64,000 nucleotides of DNA from Corythucha ciliata. Its lineage: Eukaryota > Arthropoda > Insecta > Hemiptera > Tingidae. Positions 34,770-44,814 of the stretch are shown in pieces. Each line of letters opens with the position of its first letter. Position 1 is the stretch's first letter. Made by a program: the position numbers and the translations under genes. The DNA lies in assembly GCA_038030265.1 (NCBI GenBank), contig CM075937.1, positions 40,714,198-40,778,197 on the forward strand, given 5' to 3'. The notes beneath the pieces were generated by a model. That model was given only the letters and a program-made list of their open reading frames with translations, searched no databases and was not told the DNA's origin.

Positions 34770-37125
34770 AACCCGAAAAGAAACACCATGAAAATATGGC
34801 ATTGAGACAAAACTGACACAAGTAGAGAAAGGGCAGCGGCGTTAATTGCTCAACTGGGAATTAAATATTAATCGTAAACACTCTTTGATAAACGAAGTGT
34901 GTTCAATGGTGGAAATGTCAAGAGAAAAAGCCCTTCCCCAACCACTATCCACTGATGTCAACTTCACATCGTCCTTTCCGACCCGACCCTGGGGGAAACG
35001 AATTATAAGAGCTTTACTCAGTTGAATTTTGATTGCAAAACTATACCTTCCCGTCATTCCTCATGATTGCCCCTGTTCTACGGATCCTGTTGTGTTAAAA
35101 TTAGACGTATTTATACAATGTTAATTAATTAGCCGCTCCCCCTCACTACAACCCACATTTTTAAGACTATTTGTCGTGCTTTTTCAAGCTGGATTTCCAT
35201 TAAATTGATTTGGTTGGCAATCAATAGAGTCAGAAGGAAATTAAATGCAAAAAATAATTGATTATAATATTTTATGTTGAAAGATGTAGGAAAAATAGCG
35301 TGCCTGTTCTGAGAAATCACCTTCGTCAGAAATATTCAACCCAGAAGTGAATAATGTCTTTCTCGAAATCAATGTGGTTAAGGTTGGGACTTGGGACTCA
35401 ATACCGTATAAAAGTCCTTTTCAACTTTCTGTAAACAGTTAAGATCTACGACGGCAGGTACTCAGGTTGATTACCGGGCTTTTGATGATGTTGAGGGGAT
35501 CGTAGGAAGAGGGTGAGAGGGTAAGCAAGAAGAGTGAGTTTTGTTAAGCTCGTCCGTTTGAATACACAAGTGGCTACCCTTTATTATTCAGAAGCACGGC
35601 GCGGCGAGGCCTTTTAAATAAACAAATCAAAGAGACGGAAAAGACGCCCAGAAAGAAATATTCGTGTATAAAAAATGATTCCGACGTTAGCTTCTTCCTT
35701 TTTTTCAAAATAGACAATTTTAGATATAGTTGGCCACATTAAAGTTTTACGATTTCTTATAAAATCCCCTTCTGTCAAAAGAATTGCCAACCTATTTCCG
35801 ACAACCAGGCTTTAAAGTTACACGATACACAGAGCTCTCCGTGAAGGAACTCGCCTCAATTTTTAAAGAATAGAACTCCGCACGTGATCTGCACTCAACG
35901 TATCCTATCTCGCACTTTGCCCGAGCAAGAAGAGACGTTCCCACTTAGCTTTCCCCACTTCCGTTCACAACGTGCCTCTTTCTCTCGGTGCGTTTTCTTT
36001 GGCTATCGCCTTAACTCTCTCACGCTCTTCATTGTTTTCTTCTTTATACCACTTTTTAAAAATAAGAGCCGTATTTTTCCTTTTTCTGGCAAATGCATCG
36101 CCTGACTTTTGTGCTCGGGCGGGTCTTTATGGTGAAATGTGTGTCAGACAGGTGAAGATTACAATTAATTGAATAACTTTGGATATAAACAGGAAATTAC
36201 TTCTTAACACCAGGAAACCTGTAGGAATTTGAGTTAAGAAAACTCAGGAAAATGAAAACTCGATTCCGTTCTAAAGAAGTACAAGAGTATTTCTTTCAAG
36301 TCATCGCTCAAAGTTTAGGGTACTAACTTAACAACACTGCACGTGAAGGGGAAGTTGGAGAAAAAAAGTAAACAAGAGGTGAACTGAAAACTTCTTCCGA
36401 TGTTTTGATTGGCTAAATGTGTTTGGAGGCTTCCATACGGTTCCCAGCCAAACTGGAATACGGTAAACTCATACCGTTGAGAAAGTTTGATTTGGTTTTC
36501 AATTTCGTTCCCCCGCCACGGCACCACGCGAGGCGGACAATACGTATAAGTCTTTATCAACCCCCTACTGTTCGATCTATCATCACCAGAATCCATAGCC
36601 ATAAAGTTTGATTTGAACTCAATTTTAAATCCACGTGATGAAATGGTAGAACTAACATTACAGTGTTATAGCCCCTTCTAGCCATAAAAATGAATCGTTA
36701 AATGGGTTGATGGGAAAGCGAGTGGATTGGGAATTTCCCCTTATTTTAGGGGAACTATTCACTCAATCATCAAATGAGTGGGCGGCCAAATGCAGTTCAC
36801 ACCAACATATTTGTCCAAAAATCAAACTCCTGACACATGAGTGAACCACTAAATAACTGTCGGTTTACTCTGTGAAATGAGCTGATGAGAAATTCACTCA
36901 TTTTGAAACGTTTTTGTTTGGTATTTAAAGTTTCACAAAGACAGTTGGTAGTTCATGTTCTATATATTTTTGTAATAAAGGGCGACTAACATCACGTTTT
37001 ATTCTACTACTCCCGCCTAACCACACCGACACTGGCGGAGTCGCTTCTTTGTTTCTTCATGGGAGAAGAATTGTAAAATGACGCGTGATTCTATACAGCT
37101 TGTGAATCGTTAAGGATGAAACCGG
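34770..37125. other. Unassigned DNA
   Basis: No gene, RNA or transposon could be supported in 2.3 kb. The frame at 35884-36172 is leucine- and phenylalanine-rich and overlaps a second frame, so I do not call it. Confidence 0.4.
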
Positions 37126-37128
37126 TTA

Positions 37129-37351
37129 CGGTGGTGTTCAGCCCGGACCGAACCGAAGACCGGACCGAATTACACAAATTACTCAAGGTGCGTTTACACC
37201 GAAGTGTCCCACGAACGCTTATTGCTTGAAATTTTACGCAAGGGTAAAAAAAAAAATCGGTCCTTTTCAGTCTGGTGTCTCCGGTCCAGTTCAGACGTCA
37301 TTATTTTTCGGTCCGGCCGTTATCGGAAGCCCGGACCGAACCCATTTCACC
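37129..37351. repeat. CGGACCGAA-rich composite repeat
   Basis: AGCCCGGACCGAACC occurs near 37139 and, in the same orientation, near 37328. CCGGACCGAA also lies near 37160 and its inverse TTCGGTCCGG near 37307. Between them is GGTGCGTTTACACCGAAGTG, which looks like the end of another inverted-repeat element. The structure may be two decayed elements inserted in each other. Confidence 0.5.
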
Positions 37352-37610
37352 CCTTGTGAAGGAGTTCAAAGCTGAGAAAGACGAGGAACGACTTAACACT
37401 GTTGTCTCATACTGCCCAAATCAATTTTTTAGCATCGTTTCTTGATTTCAAATGCGATTTTTCCTAAAATCGCCCAAAATGCGGATGATAGCCCAAATTT
37501 ACCCAGTCTGGCAAACACTGGTTACTATAATGTTGAAGATCTGTTCGCACAGATCAGAATTAAGGCATTGAAAGGAGGGAGGGGGACATGTTTTTGCGAT
37601 TTTGGCTATT

Positions 37611-37936
37611 CGCGTGCGTCAAAGGCATGCGTGTTGAACGTGAGGAATGCGCTATTGCATGCCTCAAAAAGGTGGAAGGATATCAGAAATGACGTGCATA
37701 GCTTAGACGCATGCGTGGTTGAAACATAGCCTTAAGCTTATGTCTCTACTTGTGCGCTTTCGTCTTCCTCTTTCAATTCAACACGCCTTTTTAACTTTCG
37801 CTTCAACTTTCATTAACGCATGCGTCTAAGCTATGCACGCAATTTCCGATACCCTTCCAGGTTTTTGAGGCATGCAATAGCGCATTCCTTACGTTGAACA
37901 CACCGTGCGCAATGACGCATGCCTCTGACGCACGCG
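37611..37936. mobile_element. 326-bp foldback element
   Basis: The left arm (37611-37716) and right arm (37816-37936) are inverse copies. They share CGCGTGCGTCA, GGCATGCGT, GGAATGCGCTATTGCATGCC, TCAAAAA, GCATAGCTTAGACGCATGCG and other pieces. The loop (37717-37815) contains GTCTCTACTTGTGCGCTTTCG, which resembles the sequence just outside the right arm read inversely. A second end of the same family may therefore sit in the loop. There is no coding region. Confidence 0.85.
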
Positions 37937-38313
37937 AAAAGGCACAAGTGGAGACGCCCAACGCCTTTTTAGTTTATTATTTTAATTAATCGACAAACGA
38001 TAACGATTCGTTCTTGACAATTAGCGTCGTGCGGCCTATCAAACTAATCGATTATTTTGACAGTCTTATCTTTCGGAAGGCATAGAATACTTAGTTTTGT
38101 ATGGTGATGAGGTGATTTTTTATTATTTTTGAGTCTTCTCGTTTACTCAAGGTAATTAAAGTAGATTAATATGAAGCCACAAGTACTCTGCTTAATATAA
38201 AGGAGGATTTTGAATGGGAGAATGCTTAATCAGTTGGAGGAAAGGCCTCCAAGTCGGGTACCCAACTGTGTTGATGCTTGAACTTTCAATACTGAATATG
38301 AAAACGTAATTAC

Positions 38314-38480
38314 TTTGCCTTTGATGGCACAGTAGTCACCTACTACTTTAAGGGACACTTCCCGGACCCACTTGCACACGACAAGTTTGTAAGCGTCACT
38401 CGACTTCACACTTTTAAGTTCCTCGGCAGTGTAGGCACTTTTTTGAACGTATAAATACGCCATAACGTCCACATTTTAAC
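38314..38480 (-). pseudogene. Fragment resembling SWIM/YqaJ-type proteins
   Basis: On the minus strand about 55 codons encode SAYTAEELKSVKSSDAYKLV, then CKWVREV and VGDYCAIKGKV. The order (YT.EELK.YKS..AY, W..V, V.GKV) matches the segment just before the SWIM zinc finger in proteins with a YqaJ-like recombinase domain, which are abundant in arthropod genomes and often transposon-linked. Similarity ends at an AAA|GTAATT junction (38314/38313) that could be a splice donor. After it the frame continues to a stop without the expected HSQ motif. Upstream an in-frame TAA lies close to the start, and no acceptor is obvious. It could be one exon of a larger gene, but a pseudogene fragment is more likely. 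The recognition is from memory of the motif only. Confidence 0.45.
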
Positions 38481-38484
38481 AAAG

Positions 38485-39000
38485 AAAGTGACCCCCCTTC
38501 CTTACTTGAGGTTTTTATAAATATTTTATCTTCGAATGACTGCTTTGTCTCTGAATGAATCTCAAGTTCATCTTAATGAACTTGCATGAATCTCAGATTG
38601 GGAAGAAAGGCATACCGATGATTTGACCCGTGAACTGAGGGATAACAACGGAAGTTGCAACCCGATTGGTGCGTTTTAAGATTTTTAAAAAGGGTTCAAA
38701 GTTCTTTAGGAGGGGATGGATGATGCGAGGGGAAATGACGTAAATTCTTACTTGTGAATCATTTGAGGGAACTCTAAAATTGTTTGTTTACAAATAATAT
38801 GAAAAATTTCCCACAAGTAAACACGTCTAATCTAACCCCGTCTTCTCCACATCTTCCATTTCAATAAATGAGTTTTGACGTAATCGAACCCCCACTCAAA
38901 ATTTTAAAGGATACTAAAAAAGCATCCTTGAGTGATTATTGATTTCAAAGTTTAATGTGAGCAATAGGCTTGTGGAAGAGCCCTCTTTAAGAAACACCAA
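38485..39000. other. Unassigned DNA
   Basis: No gene or repeat partner is recognised. Confidence 0.4.
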
Positions 39001-39004
39001 CTTT

Positions 39005-39420
39005 TGAAAAATGTGCAAGTTCCCCATTTTTGCCGCGAATTACCCCTTTTTCTTCATTTTATCTAGCGGCGGGCTTGCCTCAAGAACTGCACATTAGCAT
39101 CATTTCTAAATTTTAGGCGAAAAATGACACCATAAGCCACGAATTAAGTTGTATCGAAAAACAGCGAATTAGCCTCCAGAAGCTGTGGGATAGTGTATTT
39201 TCTCCATTTTAGCCGCCAATTGGCCTTCAGAAGCCTCAATTTCAACTGCGAAGTCGCTTCCAGAATAGCGAATAGCGCTTTTTCTCAACAATACTACGAA
39301 TTGGTGTTTTACTCCCAATTTTAGCGACAAATGAGGACTTCCTCTCAATTTGAGCTGCATGGGAAACTAAGGAAACTGGTCATTAGCGCTTTTTTTCAAT
39401 TTCAGAACGCGGACTTGCCC
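39005..39420. repeat. Array A block
   Basis: GAATTAGC, TTTTTCTCAATTTTAG and GCCGCGAATT(A/G)CC motifs recur. The units are strongly diverged and intermixed with CTTCCAGAA-type linkers like those in array A at 51.4-53.4 kb. Confidence 0.6.
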
Positions 39421-39529
39421 GTAAGCTTTTTCCAAGAACAGCGCACACGAACATTTATAGGTAACTGCATGAGTCGAGATAAATTGTCCATACCCAGTTC
39501 AACAGGCCGAAACGTTGGATTTCCTTAGT

Positions 39530-39740
39530 GTTGACGACCCCTCGGTATTGACGGTGGTTGCGACTGAGGCATATACTCACGAAATTGACATTCGAAAAAA
39601 GACAACCCCGCGTGAAATGATTTTTTTTTAAAGCCACAAGTCCGTGAAATTGTCTTTCTGAATGAGCCATCACAGCTAAATAGAGTTTTTAATGAACGAA
39701 ACCCGGGAAATTTAGTTTTACATAGAGCCAAATCCACGAA
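39530..39740. repeat. Array C, short block
   Basis: Motifs such as CACGAAATTG, CCGTGAAATTG and CCCGGGAAATTTAG are separated by about 30-40 bp. Confidence 0.5.
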
Positions 39741-42400
39741 TCATGGCATAGGGTGTTTTGTTGGCTGTGTACATTGCCCGCCACGTTGAAGATATATCTC
39801 CAGGAGTCGCGGCTGACGGTACTGCCTGTCTTGGACCCCTCCCCCCTTCTGATTGATCGTGTTGAAGTGGCCATAATGTATGCTCGATGTACTCCCCTCC
39901 AACCATAAAGACAAACTGGCGTTTCAAATATTTTTTATCACGGAAAACCATCCATTAAAAAAGAAAATTAGAAGATTCCACCCAGTAGGTAGAGAGTGGT
40001 GTATAAAGTTATTATTATCCCCTTTCCCACTCCCACGGTAAATTATCGAGATAACTGAGAGCCCCCCCCACCCCTCACCAGCTTCATTCCCTTCCGGGCA
40101 TAACTCAATTTTCCAGTTTTCTTCGCCGTATAACCATTTCATTTAATGGTTTTTCACGACTGATCCTTCGTTTTAACGCTTCGCCTCCTCAGTCACTTTA
40201 TCGCGTGATACCCGCAATGTATACAACCCAACGTGATTGTTCTTTTTTTCTCTTCCCTCTCGTCGTCTTGAAAGCTTACAAGCATCCCCCACCCACCCAC
40301 ACTTGTTTTTTCCAACATTCAGCACTATTCTGAAATGATGAAGAGGACGCAGGGAAAACCATCCAATCCTCTTCAATCCCCTCGTCTAAGCACTCACCCG
40401 ATTGACCTTCCTTCCTTTTTTTTTCTTCGAAGTATGGAATTCGGTTCTGTGAGAGAAAAGCCTATACTCTGGGCTTACTGTGCCTCCCGACTCGAGCAAG
40501 ACATTTTTATTAACTATAAAATTTATTGCTTTTTTTGTGAAGGTTCACTATGCAAAAGAAAAGTGAAAAGATATACAAATGTGCGTAAAAATACGAGAAA
40601 TTGTATCCAAGGAGTTGATATTTAGTGCCGTAAAGAAAAGCGAGTTTGAACGTCACCCCGACACGCCTAAACAACACCTTGGTGGAGGAGGGGGGGGGGT
40701 TAAATCATTTTTTTTTTTTCTTTTTTTACATCTCTCCTGGAAAGGGTCGAGACTTATTGCTCCCCACCACCATCAACCAAGACAGGCACTTTGCCAAAAC
40801 GAGCCATGCTCCGCACGACTCCGGTCTCGTCGGGTCCCTTTTCTCAGGATAATCAGCCTTTCTCCCTTAATGGAAGTTAATCAAGTAAGCCGATGATGAT
40901 ATTGTAGTGCTGGAAACGGGTGGGGGGCTGGGACTGGTAGTGGTGTACAGGAGGGAGTTAATCACTTCTTAACTGTCACTTTTGACTTTAACAAATAGGT
41001 TTGAGCGTCGTACCTTTCTTAATTACAAGGGCAATGTGGGTGAAGAAGAGGGAATGTTTTTTTTTTTTTTTAGAGAGAGAGAGTGAGGGAGAAGTGGGTG
41101 GCTTACAAACATCGTCCTCGCTAAATAATTTGTTTTTATGAATTAGTGGGCGTATTTTTCTTTAGACTTGTCAAAAAATTGAACAGAATCGTGGGTGAAC
41201 TCTGCCACTGACCCCTGTTGATGCCGCCCTAGCTTTTTCTTGTTTGTTATTGGTTTTTTTTTTTTTTTTTTTTTTTTGCCGATCAAATACTAAGAATTGA
41301 GTCAAGAGAGGAGAGAAGATTCGGGTCGACACATCCGTATACAATACAGGCGCCGCATATTCATTGTTGATGCGCGTGTAGAGTGGTGTTGATGGCAGGG
41401 GGGGGAAGGGTTTAGACCATTTGAGTGGGAAAGAGAGTGCGAAAAAGACGCTTTTCCCAAAATGCGATATCACGCCAACCACGACCGTGGCCGAAGGGCG
41501 GGCGCCCGGCAAGCCGCATCCTTGCCCCAAACATACAATATCAGGGCTTTCACCGAAGTTGGAACTCTGCATGGTAATGGCGTGGATGGGGTGAGCGGAT
41601 GGGTGCGGGGCTGTTTTAGGTGGTGAATGGTGTGGATTGAAAGGTTTCTGAGCAATGCCAACATGGACCGAGGAGTGTGGCCGGTGAAAAAAAAGGGGGG
41701 AGGAGCTTTGTGCTTCAATCAATCCGCATCCTGCGGCAAATTGAGCGGAAAGGAATCCTCACCCTCACAACTCTTCGCGCCAAGCCGGCCTCACATTCAG
41801 GATTAGCTGTTTTGCTCCATCATTTCTGTCCTTTCTCCCTTCTATTCCCCCCGCCATGCTTTTTATGTGAGGTTTATTTTTTACAGAGCATGTATTGTGT
41901 CAAATATGAATGTGGTAAGACCTATGCATTCAATGGAAACAAAGAAATTCCAATTCAACGCACGATATTATATGTATATACCTATGCTATTTGATACATT
42001 GTTTTGAATATCGATCGAATCGAAACCATCATCAAATTCTTTGAAAAAAAGCGTTTCAAACGAGAAAGAAATACCGCATTTTTTTGTTACTTTACCGCGA
42101 ATAAACACGGAGAAGAAAATAAAGAAAGCGTAGAGTTTAAGAAGAGAAGCATATTTATTATGAAATGAGAATAAATGAAGGAAAAAGAGGATCTAAACAG
42201 TCTGTCTTGCCTGCCAGACCACCCAACACACTCACCTCCATGTTTACTATTCCGCCTATTTACCGATCTCAAACTTTTTTTAAAAAGATTTTCATCCTTT
42301 AAACAAGGTGAAATGGTTACGGAGGGGGGAAGACCCATATTTCGCATTTCTCAATGGGCTGATGTGCAACACTTGGACCAGCATGAACTAGTCGAAGCGT
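39741..42400. other. Unassigned DNA
   Basis: No gene is supported. The longest open frame in the non-transposon part of the window (41171-41722, minus, 183 codons) is proline-, serine- and lysine-rich because it crosses a T24-class tract and C-rich sequence. I do not accept it as a gene. Confidence 0.4.
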
Positions 42401-42409
42401 TTATGTTAA

Positions 42410-42740
42410 GGCCGTCTACACATGGAGCGACTGAAAAGAAACTGTTTGGAAACTTGAGTTACAAACCAATCGCCTTTGAGTTTCTTCCTTGTATTTTGAT
42501 AAGACTCCTCACACGGAGCAACTAAAAAAGAACGCATTTGAGAAAATGAATGCTTTCTGATTAGCGACCAAAAACAAACTGGCTGGAGACTCGAGTTACT
42601 AGCCAGTTTCTTTCGAGTCTCTTTCTGTGTATTTTAATGAGACTTCACACAAGGAGCTCTACTGAAAGAAAACGCGTTTGAAACTGAAGAAACCAGTCAG
42701 TGACCAGCTCCCTGGGCGACTGGCATGTCCAGTCATTAGG
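42410..42740 (+). repeat. Left arm with three subterminal units
   Basis: A unit ending in (C)ACAC..GGAGC.(N)ACT recurs with starts at 42424, 42515 and 42653. It contains TTTGAGT(T/C)TCTT, TGTATTTT.AT.AGACT and GAGTTAC. The unequal spacing (91 and 138 bp) reflects a stretch present in the second unit but missing from the first. The unit is mirrored in the right arm. Confidence 0.75.
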
Positions 42741-43089
42741 GATTTGTGTTTCCAATTTTCAAGATGAACGAACACCTTTTAACAATTTGGAAGTGGAGGG
42801 ACTCTACCTATTCTGAATAATTTTAAACTGGCATACAGATAAACACAACTACATAAAAATAAAAAATATAGTTGAAAAAGAGAAAAATATGTAAGGGATA
42901 ACATTTGTATTCCCTCTGTGGTAGAGGGGAGGGCACCTCTTTGACGCGCCTTTTTTGACTATTAGCCGGGAACCATGGGCGTAGCCTCACGAGGGGAACA
43001 GGGGTGGGCATTTGCCCTCCCCGTGACCCGAAATTGCAGCCGTAAGAGGGGCAGCTGCCAACCACTAGACAATACTATCAAAAATTACA

Positions 43090-43400
43090 AATCATACAGG
43101 GTCACCACCAATTTCGTGCGGGGTGCCCTAAACATTTTTCGAAAGATTTGTCTTTCAAATACTTTGCGAGTCTCACCAAGAAACCAATTTCTCTGATTTC
43201 GCTCTCTAAAATCGTTCGTCAATTTTTCTCGCCAAAACGACATAAAAACGACGATAAAAAGAGATCAATTTCACGGATTTCACGCACTATAAACCAGTTT
43301 TTGCAGGTTCATGCACATTTCATCTTTGCGCTACTGGCTCCCAATTAAAAACTAAAACCGTGAAAAAAATGGCCTCATCCAAAAAATTTTCGATCAAAGT
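43090..43400. repeat. Array C block inside the Harbinger-like element
   Basis: Motifs ACCAATTTC(G/T)(T/C)G, AAACCAATTTCTCTGATTTC and ATCAATTTCACGGATTTC repeat about every 30-45 bp. Confidence 0.6.
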
Positions 43401-43465
43401 TGGTCGCCTATCAATAGAAAATTAATATCTTTCTTCCCGTATTAGCAAAAAAATCTGAAGAATCC

Positions 43466-43489
43466 GGGGCCCTGGGCCCGTCGGGCCCC
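43466..43489. repeat. GC-rich short palindrome
   Basis: GGGGCCC and GGGCCCC flank a GGGCCC-containing centre just upstream of the LTR element. The role is unknown. It is a local GC peak in AT-rich DNA. Confidence 0.5.
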
Positions 43490-43659
43490 CGCCTAAAGAC
43501 GGCACAGCCTGGGTGAAAGAGAAACATTGAGAATTGAAGAACAACTGTTGGTTAACACCCCATTTCAGCCAAAAGTCCAGTTTCTCCTTGGTGTTAACTT
43601 TTACATTGGTTTTTAATATTTTATTTTGTTCATGTTGAATATAGTGTTTGTACCTAATG

Positions 43660-43663
43660 AAAG
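43660..43663 (+). repeat. Target-site duplication, left (AAAG)
   Basis: AAAG lies directly before the 5' LTR and again directly after the 3' LTR (47995-47998). A 4-bp duplication is the length reported for CsRn1-clade Gypsy elements. Confidence 0.85.
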
Positions 43664-43824
43664 TGTGGCGAAAATTTTTGACCACGTTGTTTTATAAGGA
43701 ACATATGAATTTAGTGTGCCGTTCCGATTTTAGAATTTCTACTTTTGAGTTTTTGGTTTCTGTCAAAATAAAATACTTTTTCATCTCAGGCGTCTCATTC
43801 AGAAGTGATAACCAAACCACTTCA
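43664..43824 (+). repeat. 5' LTR, 161 bp
   Basis: It starts TGTGGCG and ends CACTTCA (TG...CA). A TATAAG box lies at 43693-43698 and an AATAAA polyadenylation signal at 43767-43772, so promoter and 3'-processing signals fit a compact LTR. It differs from the 3' LTR only at 43789 (G here, A at 47959). Confidence 0.95.
43693..43698 (+). promoter_or_regulatory. Possible TATA box in the 5' LTR
   Basis: TATAAG lies 30 nt inside the LTR. The position suits a promoter that starts transcription within the LTR. The AATAAA at 43767 then gives a short R region. This is inferred from motif and position only. Confidence 0.45.
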
Positions 43825-43827
43825 AAT

Positions 43828-43843
43828 TGGTGACCCGCGACGT
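43828..43843 (+). promoter_or_regulatory. Primer-binding site, tRNA-Trp-like
   Basis: Three bases after the LTR the sequence reads TGGTGACCC, then one extra G, then CGACGT. From memory, the 3' end of animal tRNA-Trp is complementary to TGGTGACCCCGACGT, so 9 bases match and the rest match after a one-base shift. CsRn1-clade elements are known to use tRNA-Trp. Confidence 0.7.
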
Positions 43844-43889
43844 TCATTAACAAGAACATTCGACATCCGACCCCGACGCTCGACGTGAC

Positions 43890-44802
43890 ATGGCCAACAT
43901 CGAAGAATTGATTGAGCAACTCGCTCAATTACGCCAACAAATTCAAGAGTTGACGCCTCCCGCCGCTCCACCGGTCGGCGACGATAATCAAGCCGCTCCT
44001 CAAAACGCAAACCCCGCCTTCGTCAGCCGCGTCACTCCGAAACTTCCTCCGTTCTGGAGAAATAAACCGACATTGTGGTTTTCTCAAGTAGATGCCCAAT
44101 TCGCTCTCGCCGGCATCACTCAAGAGACAACGAAGTATCCGCATTTAATCTCTCAACTCGACGAACGATATATCAGCGAAATCAAAGACCTAGTAGCAAC
44201 ACCTCCTGCGCAGAACCCCTATACAACTCTCAAAAACGCTCTCATCGAACACCTTTCTGTTTCCGAGTCTCAACGTGTTCGACAGCTACTCTCCCAAGAG
44301 GAATTAGGTGACTGGAAACCATCGCAATTCCTCCGACACTTACGATCTCTGGCTGGACCGACCCCGGTGCATGAAAATCTGTTAAGATCTTTGTGGATCC
44401 AACGTCTCCCCCCCCCCTGTCCAAGCCATTCTCCAAACACAGTCTGACTCGCCGCTCGACCGTCTCTCCGCAACAGCGGACAAAATAATGGAAATTCAAC
44501 CTGCCATAGCTTCTTCTCATCCCTCTTTCCCCGTCGTCAACGCTTTATCTCCCCCAGGACAAGATATCAGTCGTGAACTCACCGAGATTCGTCAACAGCT
44601 CGCAGACCTCACACTCCGAATTTCCAACAACCCTCGACACTCTCGCTCCCGTTCTCGTCAAAGTCATTCAACCCGTTCTCGCAGTCCATCGGCAGCTTCA
44701 CAATCGACATTCTGTTGGTACCACGCCAAGTTCAATGAACGAGCATCAAAATGCAGACCGCCCTGTTCATTTCATTCAAAAAACGCCACCAGCAGCCAGT
44801 AA
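43890..44802 (+). pseudogene. gag (capsid and zinc knuckle), frameshifted
   Basis: The ATG at 43890 is the first good start after the primer site. It opens with a leucine/glutamine-rich helix (residues 1-22). The capsid part follows with PPFWRNKPTLWFSQVDAQF (about residues 52-70) and RVRQLLSQEELGDWKPSQFL, both typical of this clade. The frame then runs into a C10 tract (44408-44417). One extra C moves it out of frame and it stops after about 185 codons. The proper continuation is one frame over. It runs through an arginine/serine-rich stretch to CWYH...CRPPC, an unusual CHCC knuckle in place of CCHC, and stops at 44800-44802. Gag would form the particle and bind RNA. This copy can make only a truncated protein without the RNA-binding part. 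Confidence 0.9.
44408..44417 (+). other. C10 run causing the gag frameshift
   Basis: Coding similarity changes frame by one base across this run, consistent with a tract that is one C too long. It is a real mutation or a homopolymer error. The sequence alone cannot tell. Confidence 0.75.
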
Positions 44803-44814
44803 CGGCGGCAGCTG
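44778..44814 (+). promoter_or_regulatory. Gag-pol minus-one frameshift signal
   Basis: The heptamer A AAA AAC (44778-44784) stands in the gag reading frame in the X XXY YYZ form. A 5-nt spacer follows. Then CAGCAGCC (44790-44797) can pair with GGCAGCTG (44807-44814) with one A-A mismatch and a 9-nt loop that contains the gag stop codon. Slipping back one base leads directly into the protease frame. This is a standard arrangement for making Gag-Pol at a fixed fraction of Gag. Confidence 0.8.

Noticed and set aside
41171..41722. Longest non-transposon open frame (183 codons, minus strand)
   Set aside because: It is rich in proline, serine and a lysine run produced by a T-tract and C-rich DNA, overlaps a second long frame, and has no recognisable domain.
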